From an uncultured Gammaproteobacteria bacterium (GTDB lineage Bacteria; Pseudomonadota; Gammaproteobacteria; Arenicellales; Poriferihabitantaceae), in contig CAMYNW010000014.1 of the NCBI GenBank assembly GCA_947259885.1, forward strand, positions 1-64,000: a DNA stretch of 64,000 nucleotides, in the 5' to 3' direction. The notes below the pieces were generated by a model. It was given only the letters and a program-made list of their open reading frames with translations, was not told the origin of the DNA and made no database searches. Numbering within the stretch: the first letter of the stretch is position 1; each line of letters starts with the position of its first letter. A program made the position numbers and the translations under genes. Shown in pieces: positions 1 to 8,137 of the stretch.

Positions 1-741
1 GATCAGCCTCAGTCTCTAGTTGCGCTGCGACTATGTGACGTGTGGCCGGACGGTGCCAGCACACTGATCACCCGAGGCCTGCAGAATCTAAGTCAGCGAA
101 ACAGTAAAACCGATCCAGAGCCGCTGATTCCTGGTCAAGACTATACGGTCAACATCAAACTTAATCACGTAGGCTACAGGGTTCCGTCAGGTCATAAATT
201 AAGATTGGCGATTTCCACAACGTATTGGCCAATTGCCTGGCCATCGCCCAGCAAAACAACGGTCAGCGTAATTACCGGGGCAAGCAAGTTATTTCTACCG
301 CTGCGATCAACCGATGCCAGCAGCGGAAGGCTCACACGGTTCGAGTCAACCGAGACTGGAAAGCCCTTGGCTACAACTCAGCTTCGGGATATTGAGCAGG
401 ATCGGACCACTACTATCGATCCCGATAGCGGGGTCCATAAATTAGAGATCTATGCTGATAATGGCAGGGTTCGATTCGATAATAGTCGACTGGAAATGGA
501 TTCCGTCAATCGCCAACGCTATACCATTCATCCAGATAATCCGTTATCAGCACGAGCAGAGTATCAGTGGGAGTGGGGATTTAGCAGAGGCGAAGCATGG
601 CAAACAAGAGTTTCTACCCACACTGAAATAACCTGCAACGAATCTTCTTTTTTCTTGAAAGCAGAATGCACCGCCTGGGAACAAGACGAAATAGTGTTCA
701 GTAAGACCTGGGAGAGCAAATACCCTAGAGATTTTTTCTAA
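1..741 (+). CDS. CocE/NonD-family hydrolase, C-terminal part (5' end outside window)
   Basis: The reading frame is open from base 1 (first residues DQPQSLVALRLCDVWPDG) and ends at the TAA at 739-741, so only about 246 C-terminal residues are present. The visible part is the beta-jelly-roll domain of the X-Pro dipeptidyl-peptidase / cocaine-esterase family: VALRLCDVWPDG, then LNHVGYRVPSGHKLRLAIS followed by YWPIAWPSP. The alpha/beta-hydrolase catalytic core lies upstream of the window and cannot be inspected. Family members hydrolyse acyl esters or peptide-like substrates; the substrate here is unknown. A GTG at 40 is internal to the domain and is not a real start. Confidence 0.85.
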   Translation, partial: DQPQSLVALRLCDVWPDGASTLITRGLQNLSQRNSKTDPEPLIPGQDYTVNIKLNHVGYRVPSGHKLRLAISTTYWPIAWPSPSKTTVSVITGASKLFLPLRSTDASSGRLTRFESTETGKPLATTQLRDIEQDRTTTIDPDSGVHKLEIYADNGRVRFDNSRLEMDSVNRQRYTIHPDNPLSARAEYQWEWGFSRGEAWQTRVSTHTEITCNESSFFLKAECTAWEQDEIVFSKTWESKYPRDFF

Positions 742-1110
742 CGCACTGAATGGTGACAAAACTGAGCCAATTGTGTCAGGCGGGCAGAGATATGGAAATT
801 AGCTGACAGTGTGCTATTTTTGATGCGTCAAATGGCAGGTTAAGTAGACCGTTTTCGGATCGATCATACGTTAACTTTTGGTTATCAAAAGGGCTAGATT
901 CAATTGAATTAATGATCCGATCTTCTCTCTCAAGAAGTACGCCCTGAGGTCTGCGGGATCTGGTGCTGAGTAAGACGAATGCTAACACGCCTCCGTGGGC
1001 ATCTTTTCTGCTCCAGGTTATACTTTTTTAAAAATAAACTAAGTTCTAATAAAAAGCACCCAATTAATTTTTCCAGTTCTGGTGCATAGCGTACGTTGTA
1101 AGCGCTTTAT
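742..1110. other. Intergenic region, nothing recognised
   Basis: These 369 bases separate the hydrolase end from the convergent arsC-like gene. I see no clear hairpin with a T-run, no tRNA and no convincing coding sequence. A 70-codon open frame on the minus strand at 776-988 has no ribosome binding site and no recognisable motif. Confidence 0.5.
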
Positions 1111-1521
1111 TTAGAGGGTACTGTTAGACACTTTAATCTCCTCAATCAGCTGCATTACCTTTTCCTTGATCGTATTGCGAACCGCTATAAATTCTTCCAT
1201 CTCCATGTGCTTTGGATCGGGTATCTTCCAGTCCTCTCGGTTTTTTGCCCGGACATAGGGACATTCGTCACCACAACCCATGGTGATGACATAATCAAAT
1301 TCTATCTGTGGAACAGCATCCAGCGATTTTGATTTATGAGATGTTAAGTCATATCCGCTATCTATCATTGCAGCGATGGCTTTCTCATTCACCACTCCGG
1401 ACGGGCGGGAGCCCGCTGAGTAGGCGTCGATTACACCCGCACCATGGACTATTCCAAGCGCTTCCGCCATCTGACTGCGGCAGGAGTTTTCAATACATAC
1501 AAAAAGGACTTTCAATATCAT
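1111..1521 (-). CDS. arsC: Arsenate reductase / low-molecular-weight phosphatase family (ArsC, thioredoxin-type)
   Basis: A 136-residue cytoplasmic protein of the LMW protein-tyrosine-phosphatase fold. The phosphate-binding loop C9-x5-R15 (CIENSCR) is at the N-terminus, and an IPDP segment carries the general-acid Asp at residue 102. Two more cysteines, C83 and C87 in MGCGDECP, sit where thioredoxin-coupled arsenate reductases keep their redox relay. This favours arsenate reduction over tyrosine-phosphatase activity. No ArsR regulator or arsenite efflux pump is next to it, so an ars operon is not supported and the role stays family-based. It reads toward the end of the upstream hydrolase. Confidence 0.85.
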   Translation of the reverse strand: MILKVLFVCIENSCRSQMAEALGIVHGAGVIDAYSAGSRPSGVVNEKAIAAMIDSGYDLTSHKSKSLDAVPQIEFDYVITMGCGDECPYVRAKNREDWKIPDPKHMEMEEFIAVRNTIKEKVMQLIEEIKVSNSTL

Positions 1522-1822
1522 AGTTAGAAAAGGTAAGTTCTACTAATAATTCTGCCTCGTTTCTTAAAGTTTGGCTTATCTAAAACGCAGCACTTGCATT
1601 TGAGGCATTCTGACTCAAAAGGACGCTTAAAGCCATATCCTAAGCTAAGTCGGCATCTGATTTTTCGATCTATAAATTAGGGCTCGATTAAGTCTTACAT
1701 TGGAAAAGTTGTCGTTTACCAAAATCGCCCGAACGGTTCAAGATGTTTCAACACGGACCTTCGGTTGAAAACGAAATAATTATCAGGCGAGTCTGCAAGC
1801 TGTGCTTCGCTTTCTACTTATC
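1522..1822. other. Intergenic region, nothing recognised
   Basis: About 300 bases lie between the arsC-like start and the end of the glyoxalase gene. They presumably carry the arsC promoter, but I could not pick out a good -35/-10 pair, a terminator hairpin or an RNA gene. Confidence 0.45.
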
Positions 1823-2218
1823 TCAGGTATAACGCCCCTGTCGTTGCAGAACTTCAATCTTGTAACCATCGGGGTCCTTGACAAAAAAGAATTTTGCAAT
1901 TAATTCATCATTTCGATGGAATTCTTTAACCGGTGTGGGTTCAATCCCAAGTGCTTCCATTCGAGAGTGTTCCGCTCCAATGTTATCAACACTGACAGCC
2001 AGATGACCATATCCATCCCCATGGGTGTATTCTTCGTTTTGGTCGTGATTAACGGTTAATTCGATTTCAAAATCGTTCTCTTTATTCTTTAAATATACCA
2101 AGTTAAATCCATCAAACTCAAAACGGTCCTTGATGCCTAAATCGAAAGCTTTTGAATAGAAATCAATTGATCTGGTTTCATCCAGTACGCGTATCATAGA
2201 GTGTATTGCTTTGGCCAC
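1823..2218 (-). CDS. gloA: Lactoylglutathione lyase (glyoxalase I), VOC superfamily
   Basis: With the GTG at 2218 as start, the protein is 131 residues and begins MAKAIHSMIRV, like E. coli GloA. A GGAG lies about 9 bases upstream of this GTG, which makes it better than the TTG further upstream at 2245. The four expected metal ligands are all present: H6, E53 (EIELT), H72 (YGHLAVSV) and E122 (DPDGYKIEV). The family converts the hemithioacetal of methylglyoxal and glutathione to S-lactoylglutathione in the cytoplasm. No glyoxalase II is nearby. The family is clear; substrate identity rests on homology. Confidence 0.87.
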   Translation of the reverse strand: MAKAIHSMIRVLDETRSIDFYSKAFDLGIKDRFEFDGFNLVYLKNKENDFEIELTVNHDQNEEYTHGDGYGHLAVSVDNIGAEHSRMEALGIEPTPVKEFHRNDELIAKFFFVKDPDGYKIEVLQRQGRYT

Positions 2219-2521
2219 GTATAATTTCTCCAATAATATTGTCAAATTATAGGATAGATATAACTATCGGTGTGCGAGATCATTAATATTATCAATAGAT
2301 TAACGGTTACATTACCTGCGCACCCTCTTACTTGATTCCTCAAGTGCTACTAAAGAATATAGCTCGTTTCCGAAAAGCTGCTTAAAGATGGGTCGTTCAA
2401 TTCGGGAAAGAGCAAACACCTGGCAACCACGAACATCTTGTAGAGCATGATGCGCCTTTTTCCGGTTAAAAAATTGTCTGTGCATCAAGACGAGTTCAGG
2501 CAAGTTGATTACAATGAACCG

Positions 2522-3073
2522 ATGCATGGCGAACGACAGACATCCTCTACTCCCCTTTGGTGCTTCCAGATCCTGGTGCTATCGATCCTGGTTGTGTCGC
2601 CGGTCGCCGCGGGTGAGCTGGATTCCTTAAAGGATTTGAGGGAATTTCTCAGGGGCGAGCCCTATGTCAACAGAGGTACAGACGATAAGCTCACTCCATT
2701 ACCGGATGAAACGCAGGTGTTGATCACCAAGGGTCGAGCGGTTTACGCAAAGCATTGTGCAGCATGCCATGGTGATAATTTGCAGGGGCAGCCAAACTGG
2801 AACACGCGCCAAAAATCCGGTCTGCTGCCTGCGCCGCCTCATAATGAGACAGGTCACACCTGGCACCATGCAGATGACCAGCTCTTTGAGTTCGTCAAAT
2901 ACGGGCCGACTGTTGCCGTGGGCGATCCCAAGTACCGCTCTTCCATGCCCTCATTTGCCGATGTTCTTGAGGATGACAATATTTTTGCGGTATTGGTGTA
3001 TATCCGCAGTACCTGGCCGGAGGAGTTGCGTCGCTGGCAAGCTGGAACTAACGACTTTCAGTCCGAAAAATAA
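2522..3073 (+). CDS. Secreted mono-heme cytochrome c (class I)
   Basis: From the ATG at 2522 the protein has 183 residues. It starts with a signal peptide (hydrophobic stretch LVLSILVVSPVAAG, likely cut after VAA near residue 30), followed by one heme-binding motif C79-A-A-C82-H83 and a likely axial Met at 142 in YRSSMPSF. It should be a periplasmic electron carrier or a small subunit of an oxidoreductase. An in-frame ATG at 2447 would add 25 polar residues before the signal peptide and is less likely. Neither start has a strong ribosome binding site. No partner oxidase or dehydrogenase is adjacent, so its electron donor and acceptor are unknown. Confidence 0.82.
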   Translation: MHGERQTSSTPLWCFQILVLSILVVSPVAAGELDSLKDLREFLRGEPYVNRGTDDKLTPLPDETQVLITKGRAVYAKHCAACHGDNLQGQPNWNTRQKSGLLPAPPHNETGHTWHHADDQLFEFVKYGPTVAVGDPKYRSSMPSFADVLEDDNIFAVLVYIRSTWPEELRRWQAGTNDFQSEK

Positions 3074-3414
3074 CATGGCCGTGCAGGCCGCGTGGGTTAA
3101 AGAAACTCTGCCCTCAATTTATTGGGCAGCTTTAGCTGGCTCGCATAACAAGTATCAGGGATGATACGAACAAACCGGGTCAACTTTACTCTATGATCGA
3201 GGATCAGAGACTCTAACCTGGCAATGAAGTCCAACGGTTCCAGGACGATGTATAAGATTCGGTCTCGTTAGGTTGTTTTCAAAGTAACAGTCGAAGATTT
3301 AAAATATTTCTATGCCAGTTTTCTCGTGATCATAGCCGATCAACCAGAATCCAATCGTCAGGACTATCGTGACGATTTCAAGCTCGACTAGGTTTTAAAT
3401 AAAATATCTACAGT
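3074..3414. other. Intergenic region, nothing firm
   Basis: This stretch of 341 bases lies between the cytochrome c gene and the decayed SGNH-like gene. A weak inverted repeat near 3107-3128 (CTGCC ... GGCAG) lies 33 bases after the cytochrome stop but has no T-run after it. I see no coding sequence or RNA gene. Confidence 0.4.
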
Positions 3415-4741
3415 ATGCGAATCAGAAAAACTCTATTTTGGATCGTCTATTTTCTGATGATACTGGTTCTAGTAGAAGCAACCGGCCATTAGGCATTTCG
3501 CATAACCCAGAATAAATGGTTTTTATTTTCGGAGCTCAAGGGACAAAGATTGACGCTACTGGAAAAACTTCGTTTGCGAGACAAAGCGTTAACTGACGAA
3601 GCAAATCAAAAACCAAATGCTGAGGGTGGCTGGAGCGTGCAAATTTTGCATCCCTACACCGGGTATGTAGTGGATTTTAACGAAAAAGACTGCGGCACTA
3701 CTGGCTTTTGTGACGATCGTATCCGCGCGTACAACCGGCAATTTCCGGGACAGAATTTCGTGCCGAAAACCGGTAAAAATCTCATCGTTGCACTAACTGG
3801 TGGGTCATTTGCTTATGGAGTTGGAAATACATCGACACCGGGAAAATGGGAAGGCGCCCTGGCATCAATTCCAGCATTCGCGGATAAGAAAATATACATT
3901 TACACACTTGCCCTGGGTGGATTTAAACAACCCCAGCAGTTGAACGCAATGTCGATGTTTCTTGGTATAGGTGTGAAGTTTGACATGATTATTAATGTCG
4001 ATGGATTTAATGAGGTAGCACTCTCGGTTTCAGAGAATGCTCCTTGGGGCATTAGCCCATTTTTTCCCCGTTTATGGAGTAGATTGGTGCGTGGTTCAAA
4101 GGCTGATTCCAAATTACGCCGACTGGAAGGGGAGGTGTCGTTTTATCAGAATCAGCAGGTTGAATATGCCAATCTGATACCGTAACTCTGCTCTTGCAAA
4201 TTTGCTGTGGGTTTACGGTAACCAAAAACTCGACGCGCAAATAGGCCGCGCCAAGATTAACCTTCTTGACTATGGCAAGAGCACTAAGAAAAAGCCGACA
4301 TCAACGCTGGAAGCCACCGGCCCTTCGATTGTTTCAAAGGAATATGATGCCGTGATGGCCAGCTCGGTAGATTTTTGGGCCAGGAGTTCGCAATCATTCC
4401 AGGCAATCGCCAACGCTCACTACGTACCGTATTTTCATTTTCTGCAGCCAAACCAGTATGTCGAGGGCTCTAAAGTTTTGTCTGAAAAAGAGCTAAAGGA
4501 CGCGATTATTGTGGAGGGTAACCCCTATGCTCGCGCGGCCAAGGCTGGCTATCCGTTACTATCAGAAACAGGCAAGCAACTGATTGCCAGTCAGGTTAAC
4601 TTTACTGATTTAACCCAAATGTTTGCCAATAACAGCGAAGATCTCTATGTCGACAGCTGTTGTCATGTTAATCAGCGCGGTTATGACTATGTTATTGACG
4701 AGATCATCAAAGTTGTTCGCGGGCATTTTCAGCCTGAATAA
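3415..4741 (+). pseudogene. SGNH/GDSL-hydrolase-like gene, broken by an in-frame stop and a frameshift
   Basis: Three fragments join into one protein of about 440 residues. An ATG at 3415 opens MRIRKTLFWIVYFLMILVLV, a membrane anchor, and hits TAG at 3490-3492. The same frame then continues without a break through the SGNH-like core (LTGGSFAYGVGN, INVDGFNEVALS) to a TAA at 4183-4185. The C-terminal part resumes in the +1 frame (RNSALANLLWVYGNQ) and ends at 4741 with the block V-like DSCCHVNQRGYDY. Removing one C in the ACCG at 4179-4182 restores the frame. CAG to TAG would explain the stop. The product would be a membrane-anchored esterase or transferase-like protein of unknown substrate. Two independent lesions argue for decay rather than one sequencing error. 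Confidence 0.75.
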
Positions 4742-4778
4742 GTATTAATAACTTCCAAGTATAGGGAGGGTAAAGCAC

Positions 4779-4946
4779 ATGTCTACACGATTAATACAGA
4801 ATTATCTGGGTGTGCAGCAGTTGGGGTTTGCACGATGTGAAATTTCAGACCTGGGAAAACAGCGCGCAGGTATCCACCACGTTGTCAGATCAGATTGGAA
4901 ATGGATATCCGCACCGTTTGAGGAGATTCCAACTTCTACAAGGTAG
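4779..4946 (+). CDS. Small hypothetical ORF (55 codons)
   Basis: The ATG at 4779 follows a purine-rich GGGAGGG at about 9 bases, a good ribosome binding site, and the frame runs to TAG at 4944. The product (begins MSTRLIQNYLGVQQLGFARC) has no recognisable motif, signal peptide or membrane segment. It lies just after the decayed SGNH-like gene and could be a remnant rather than a functional gene. The case for coding rests on the ribosome binding site alone. Confidence 0.25.
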   Translation: MSTRLIQNYLGVQQLGFARCEISDLGKQRAGIHHVVRSDWKWISAPFEEIPTSTR

Positions 4947-4962
4947 TATTGCAATGGCCGGG

Positions 4963-5844
4963 TTATCCGGTCGCCCCCTTCCGTTTGTCGGTGGGCAATA
5001 GGTCGTGCTCGGCATGTGTCAGGGGTCGATCGTGTTCGAGGGCGGGTATGCGCGAACGGGCCTCGGTGACTTTCTGCAGGTCGATCTCAGCAAGCACTAC
5101 ATCCGGAGTGTCCTCGGCACCTTCCGCCAGAATTTGCCCCCAGGGATCAATGATCAGGGAATGACCATAAGTTCGACCTTTACCATGGAAACCGTATTGA
5201 CAGGGCGCGAACACAAAACTCCCTGTTTCAATGGCGCGGGCACGCAGCAGGACATGCCAATGCGCTTTGCCGGTAGTGTGCGTGAATGCGGCCGGAACGG
5301 TCAGCACGTTGGCACCGCTCTGCGCCAATAAACGGTAGAGTGCGGCAAAGCGCAGATCGTAGCAGATGGTAAGCCCGAGACGGGCAAAAGGAGTGTCCAC
5401 GATCACTGCCTTATCACCAGCAGTAAACGTATCTGATTCTCGATACACCTCGCCATCACCCAGACTGACATCGAACATGTGTATCTTGTCATATCGTGCA
5501 GTCAGTTCTCCAAAGGGGTCGATCAGTAATGAGCGATTGCGCTTGTTACCATCCTGATCCACCACTGCAATCGACCCGACCAGGATCCAGGTCGACAAGG
5601 AGTGAGCCAGATCTCTGAATGTAGCCAAAGCTGGGTGGGAGGATTCAGCAGCAGCACCGGTTTCGAATATCTTCTCCTCTACATGAAGATGTGCGCAGAA
5701 CTCCGTCAGGCATATCAAGTCTGCACCCTGATCGTGGGCTTTTTTAATCAGAGAGACGCATTCGGTGACACTTTTATCTGTATTATTGACTGCGCAATTT
5801 TGAACGCATGCTGCGGTAAAGGATTGGCTCATGGTGTTGCTCAT
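4963..5844 (-). CDS. Carbon-nitrogen hydrolase (nitrilase superfamily, Nit2/omega-amidase-like)
   Basis: A 293-residue cytoplasmic amidase of the nitrilase fold. The Glu-Lys-Cys catalytic triad is visible as E48 (LTEFCAH), K120 (RYDKIHMFD) and C161 (TICYDLRF). The RYDKIHMFDV and CYDLRFAALYR contexts are typical of the Nit1/Nit2 branch, which hydrolyses deaminated glutathione or omega-amides of keto acids; aliphatic nitrilases differ there. Two ATGs 12 bases apart (5844 and 5832) could start it, and neither has a clear ribosome binding site at the usual distance. It is on the same strand as the oxidoreductase to its right but 134 bases away, so joint transcription is uncertain. Confidence 0.85.
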   Translation of the reverse strand: MSNTMSQSFTAACVQNCAVNNTDKSVTECVSLIKKAHDQGADLICLTEFCAHLHVEEKIFETGAAAESSHPALATFRDLAHSLSTWILVGSIAVVDQDGNKRNRSLLIDPFGELTARYDKIHMFDVSLGDGEVYRESDTFTAGDKAVIVDTPFARLGLTICYDLRFAALYRLLAQSGANVLTVPAAFTHTTGKAHWHVLLRARAIETGSFVFAPCQYGFHGKGRTYGHSLIIDPWGQILAEGAEDTPDVVLAEIDLQKVTEARSRIPALEHDRPLTHAEHDLLPTDKRKGATG

Positions 5845-5978
5845 GCCCCATAGGAAAATCGACTGACATAGACATTGGATAGACTAGCATAGATCTGCGT
5901 GCAGGGACGGGTGTGCTGGGAAACTGAGCCAGATAAAGGATCACGCGAATAAAGGACTAATAATCCGTTATCGTTATT

Positions 5979-7292
5979 CTATCGATCCAGGCCCACTTCC
6001 TTGAAACGCGAGCGCACCTTGAAGAAAGCCGCAATGTCCAACAGCGGCCGTGGCGGCATCCATGCGGCTGGAGCGGATGCCAGACAGTTGCTGACCGTTG
6101 GCGATGTTTCGCCACTGGCATAGTCGGCAATAGCTGTACCGAAAGCGGTGCCGCGACTGACACCAGAACCGTTGTAACCGCCCGCAAGATAAACATTAGT
6201 GCGCTGACGCCCGAAGAAATTGGTGCCGTTACGGGAAATACCTTCGACCCCCGACCAACCAAACTCAAACGGCACATGGGTCAGCTTCGGAAAACGTTTG
6301 TCGAAGGCCGCACGATGAATTGTTTGGCGCTTCGCCAGCTCGCCGTCGGTCAGGAGAACCGAACCATGGTATTCCGCGGTATTGCGGATGCTGATGCGAT
6401 GATCCGCAGTCAACCGAAGCGTGGCACCACCACTATGGAGAGAGATCGCTCCCCATTGGGTCAGACTGCCGAGGCTATCCAGTTCCTCTCGGTCCAACTT
6501 GCGGGTGAAGCTACCGGCCAGTGTGCTGCCAACCATATAGGATTTTAGAAAACCCAGCGTCGCCGATTCGAAATTCATTGTCAGGATGAGCTTGTCGGTT
6601 TTAACAGTGGCAGTTGTAAGGCGAAGTGTAAGTGGCGATCCCTGCCCCACTTCGAGTACCGGACTTTGTTCATGCAGTTTCACATTAGCTGGCAGGGAGT
6701 CAGCAAGTCCGTATACTAGCGCGGCCGGTTGCACCAGCGCGCCATCAGCAATATGAATACCGGCCTGGTAAAGATCAGTCCCCAGCAATTCTTGCATCAG
6801 GTCCTTATCGAGCGGTTGGTGCGCGACCTCCAGGACTTCGAGATAACGTAGAAAGTGTTGATACTCCTTGAGCGCCACCGCGCCGGCTGCGGTGTGATGA
6901 AAGCCATCCCGGCGCCATTGGCAATCAATGGCATTAGCTGCGATCTGGGAGTGCAGTAACTCGAGCCCAGCCTGGTTGATACGATTAATGCGGCGATAGT
7001 TTTCCAATTGATCTACATCAATCGCGCCGGGAAACTGGCTGGTGGAAACGACAAAACCCGAATTCCGTCCTGAGGCCGCTTGCCCGACACAACGCGCCTC
7101 TAATAGCAAAATTTCCTCATCTGGATGGAGTTCGGCCAGCCGACGAGCGCACGCCAAACCGGTCAGTCCCGCACCGACTACTGTCCACGATACCCGCTGA
7201 TCGCTATATAGAGCAGACGTGGCCTGACGTTTCGGCAAGAGTTCAGCCCACCCATGCTGGTCTGTCGAAAAGGTATTGCGTGCTGCGGTCAT
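5979..7292 (-). CDS. FAD-dependent amine/amino-acid oxidase (DAO family, PuuB-like)
   Basis: A 437-residue flavoprotein. The dinucleotide-binding motif G40-A-G42-L-T-G45 follows a beta strand (WTVVGAGLTGLACARRLAE), then an acidic strand end (LLLEARCVGQAASGRNSGF). The GQAASGRNSGF segment and a C-terminal YLAGGYNGSGVSRGTAFG are typical of the DAO family near gamma-glutamylputrescine oxidase and related amine oxidases. It should oxidise a primary or secondary amine, giving the imine or aldehyde with FAD as acceptor. No polyamine genes surround it, so the substrate is not assigned. Its start is divergent from the pcp-like gene, with a 130-base shared upstream region. Confidence 0.8.
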   Translation of the reverse strand: MTAARNTFSTDQHGWAELLPKRQATSALYSDQRVSWTVVGAGLTGLACARRLAELHPDEEILLLEARCVGQAASGRNSGFVVSTSQFPGAIDVDQLENYRRINRINQAGLELLHSQIAANAIDCQWRRDGFHHTAAGAVALKEYQHFLRYLEVLEVAHQPLDKDLMQELLGTDLYQAGIHIADGALVQPAALVYGLADSLPANVKLHEQSPVLEVGQGSPLTLRLTTATVKTDKLILTMNFESATLGFLKSYMVGSTLAGSFTRKLDREELDSLGSLTQWGAISLHSGGATLRLTADHRISIRNTAEYHGSVLLTDGELAKRQTIHRAAFDKRFPKLTHVPFEFGWSGVEGISRNGTNFFGRQRTNVYLAGGYNGSGVSRGTAFGTAIADYASGETSPTVSNCLASAPAAWMPPRPLLDIAAFFKVRSRFKEVGLDR

Positions 7293-7422
7293 GAAGACAA
7301 TATAGGGAGTTAACTATTAATCTTTATAGAATCACGAAACTGCTAAAATCTTAATCCTTCCGTAACCATTTTTCATTTACATTCATGCTATGGACGTATT
7401 GATATGTGGAGATTAATTAGCG

Positions 7423-8013
7423 GTGCAAAAAATACTGGTAACCGGCTTTGAGCCGTATGGTGGTGTAAGTTTCAATCCCTCGGAGCTCATTGTCAAAGAA
7501 CTGGCTGCTTTTAAAGAACCTGGTGTAGTGACCGCGTTAATCCCAACATCATACCATCGGGCGGAAGCCGACATTGTCGATCTGATTCATATTCATCAAC
7601 CATCCGTGTTGTTGATGCTTGGATTGAAACGACGCGCATCCAGGTTATGCCTAGAGCAATTGGCGCTCAACATGGACAACTCGATTACGCCAGACAACGA
7701 CGGTGAAATTCGAGTGCATGAGCGTATTATTAAGGAAGCACCTGACCACTACTCGAATTCATTGCAGCTTGATCATATGGCGGATATTGCCGGCGATCAG
7801 GGCGAGCCGGTTGATTTTTCAAGCGACGCAGGAGGTTTCGTTTGTAACCACCTGTTCTTCATTGCAGCACATCTCGCTGCCACTGAGTTCGACAATTGCC
7901 GTTGTGGTTTTGTGCATGTCCCGCCGATGGAGGAGTCCTCGGAACGTCTGCCGCGTGTTGTTGAAATTACCCGTGACTGGGTTAGGTTATTGAAGAAACC
8001 GGGGGATGTTTGA
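7423..8013 (+). CDS. pcp: Pyrrolidone-carboxylate (pyroglutamyl) peptidase family, C15
   Basis: A 196-residue protein that starts at GTG 7423 with a GGAG about 13 bases upstream. It opens with ILVTGFEPYGG, and the Glu-Cys-His triad is readable as E78 (CLEQLALN), C141 (GGFVCNHLFF) and H165 (GFVHVP). The family removes N-terminal pyroglutamate from peptides in the cytoplasm. It is a little shorter than the usual length of about 215 residues, and the GGRADITPE-type segment around the catalytic Glu is replaced by KRRASRLCLEQL, so specificity may differ from classical Pcp. Confidence 0.8.
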   Translation: MQKILVTGFEPYGGVSFNPSELIVKELAAFKEPGVVTALIPTSYHRAEADIVDLIHIHQPSVLLMLGLKRRASRLCLEQLALNMDNSITPDNDGEIRVHERIIKEAPDHYSNSLQLDHMADIAGDQGEPVDFSSDAGGFVCNHLFFIAAHLAATEFDNCRCGFVHVPPMEESSERLPRVVEITRDWVRLLKKPGDV

Positions 8014-8137
8014 AGCCCATTCAGTGAAGTCAAATGAATATTGGCTCTGCACCCAAATAAATTAATCGCCGCTTAACTCAGTCAACTATTAATGATCCTA
8101 AACAGCAGTAACGCGTCATGAGCGTATACTCCGAGCC

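Noticed and set aside
776..988. 70-codon open frame on the minus strand
   Set aside because: No ribosome binding site, no motif, and a composition that does not look like a real protein.
1111..1521. Arsenic resistance operon
   Set aside because: Only the reductase-like gene is present; no arsR, arsB or acr3 genes flank it.
2312..2527. 71-codon open frame on the minus strand, overlapping the cytochrome c start
   Set aside because: The product looks protein-like toward its end but I could not name a family, there is no ribosome binding site, and it overlaps the cytochrome gene's upstream region. It may be a remnant, but the evidence is too thin.
3107..3128. Inverted repeat CTGCC ... GGCAG after the cytochrome c gene
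   Set aside because: The stem is short and interrupted, and no T-run follows, so I did not call a terminator.
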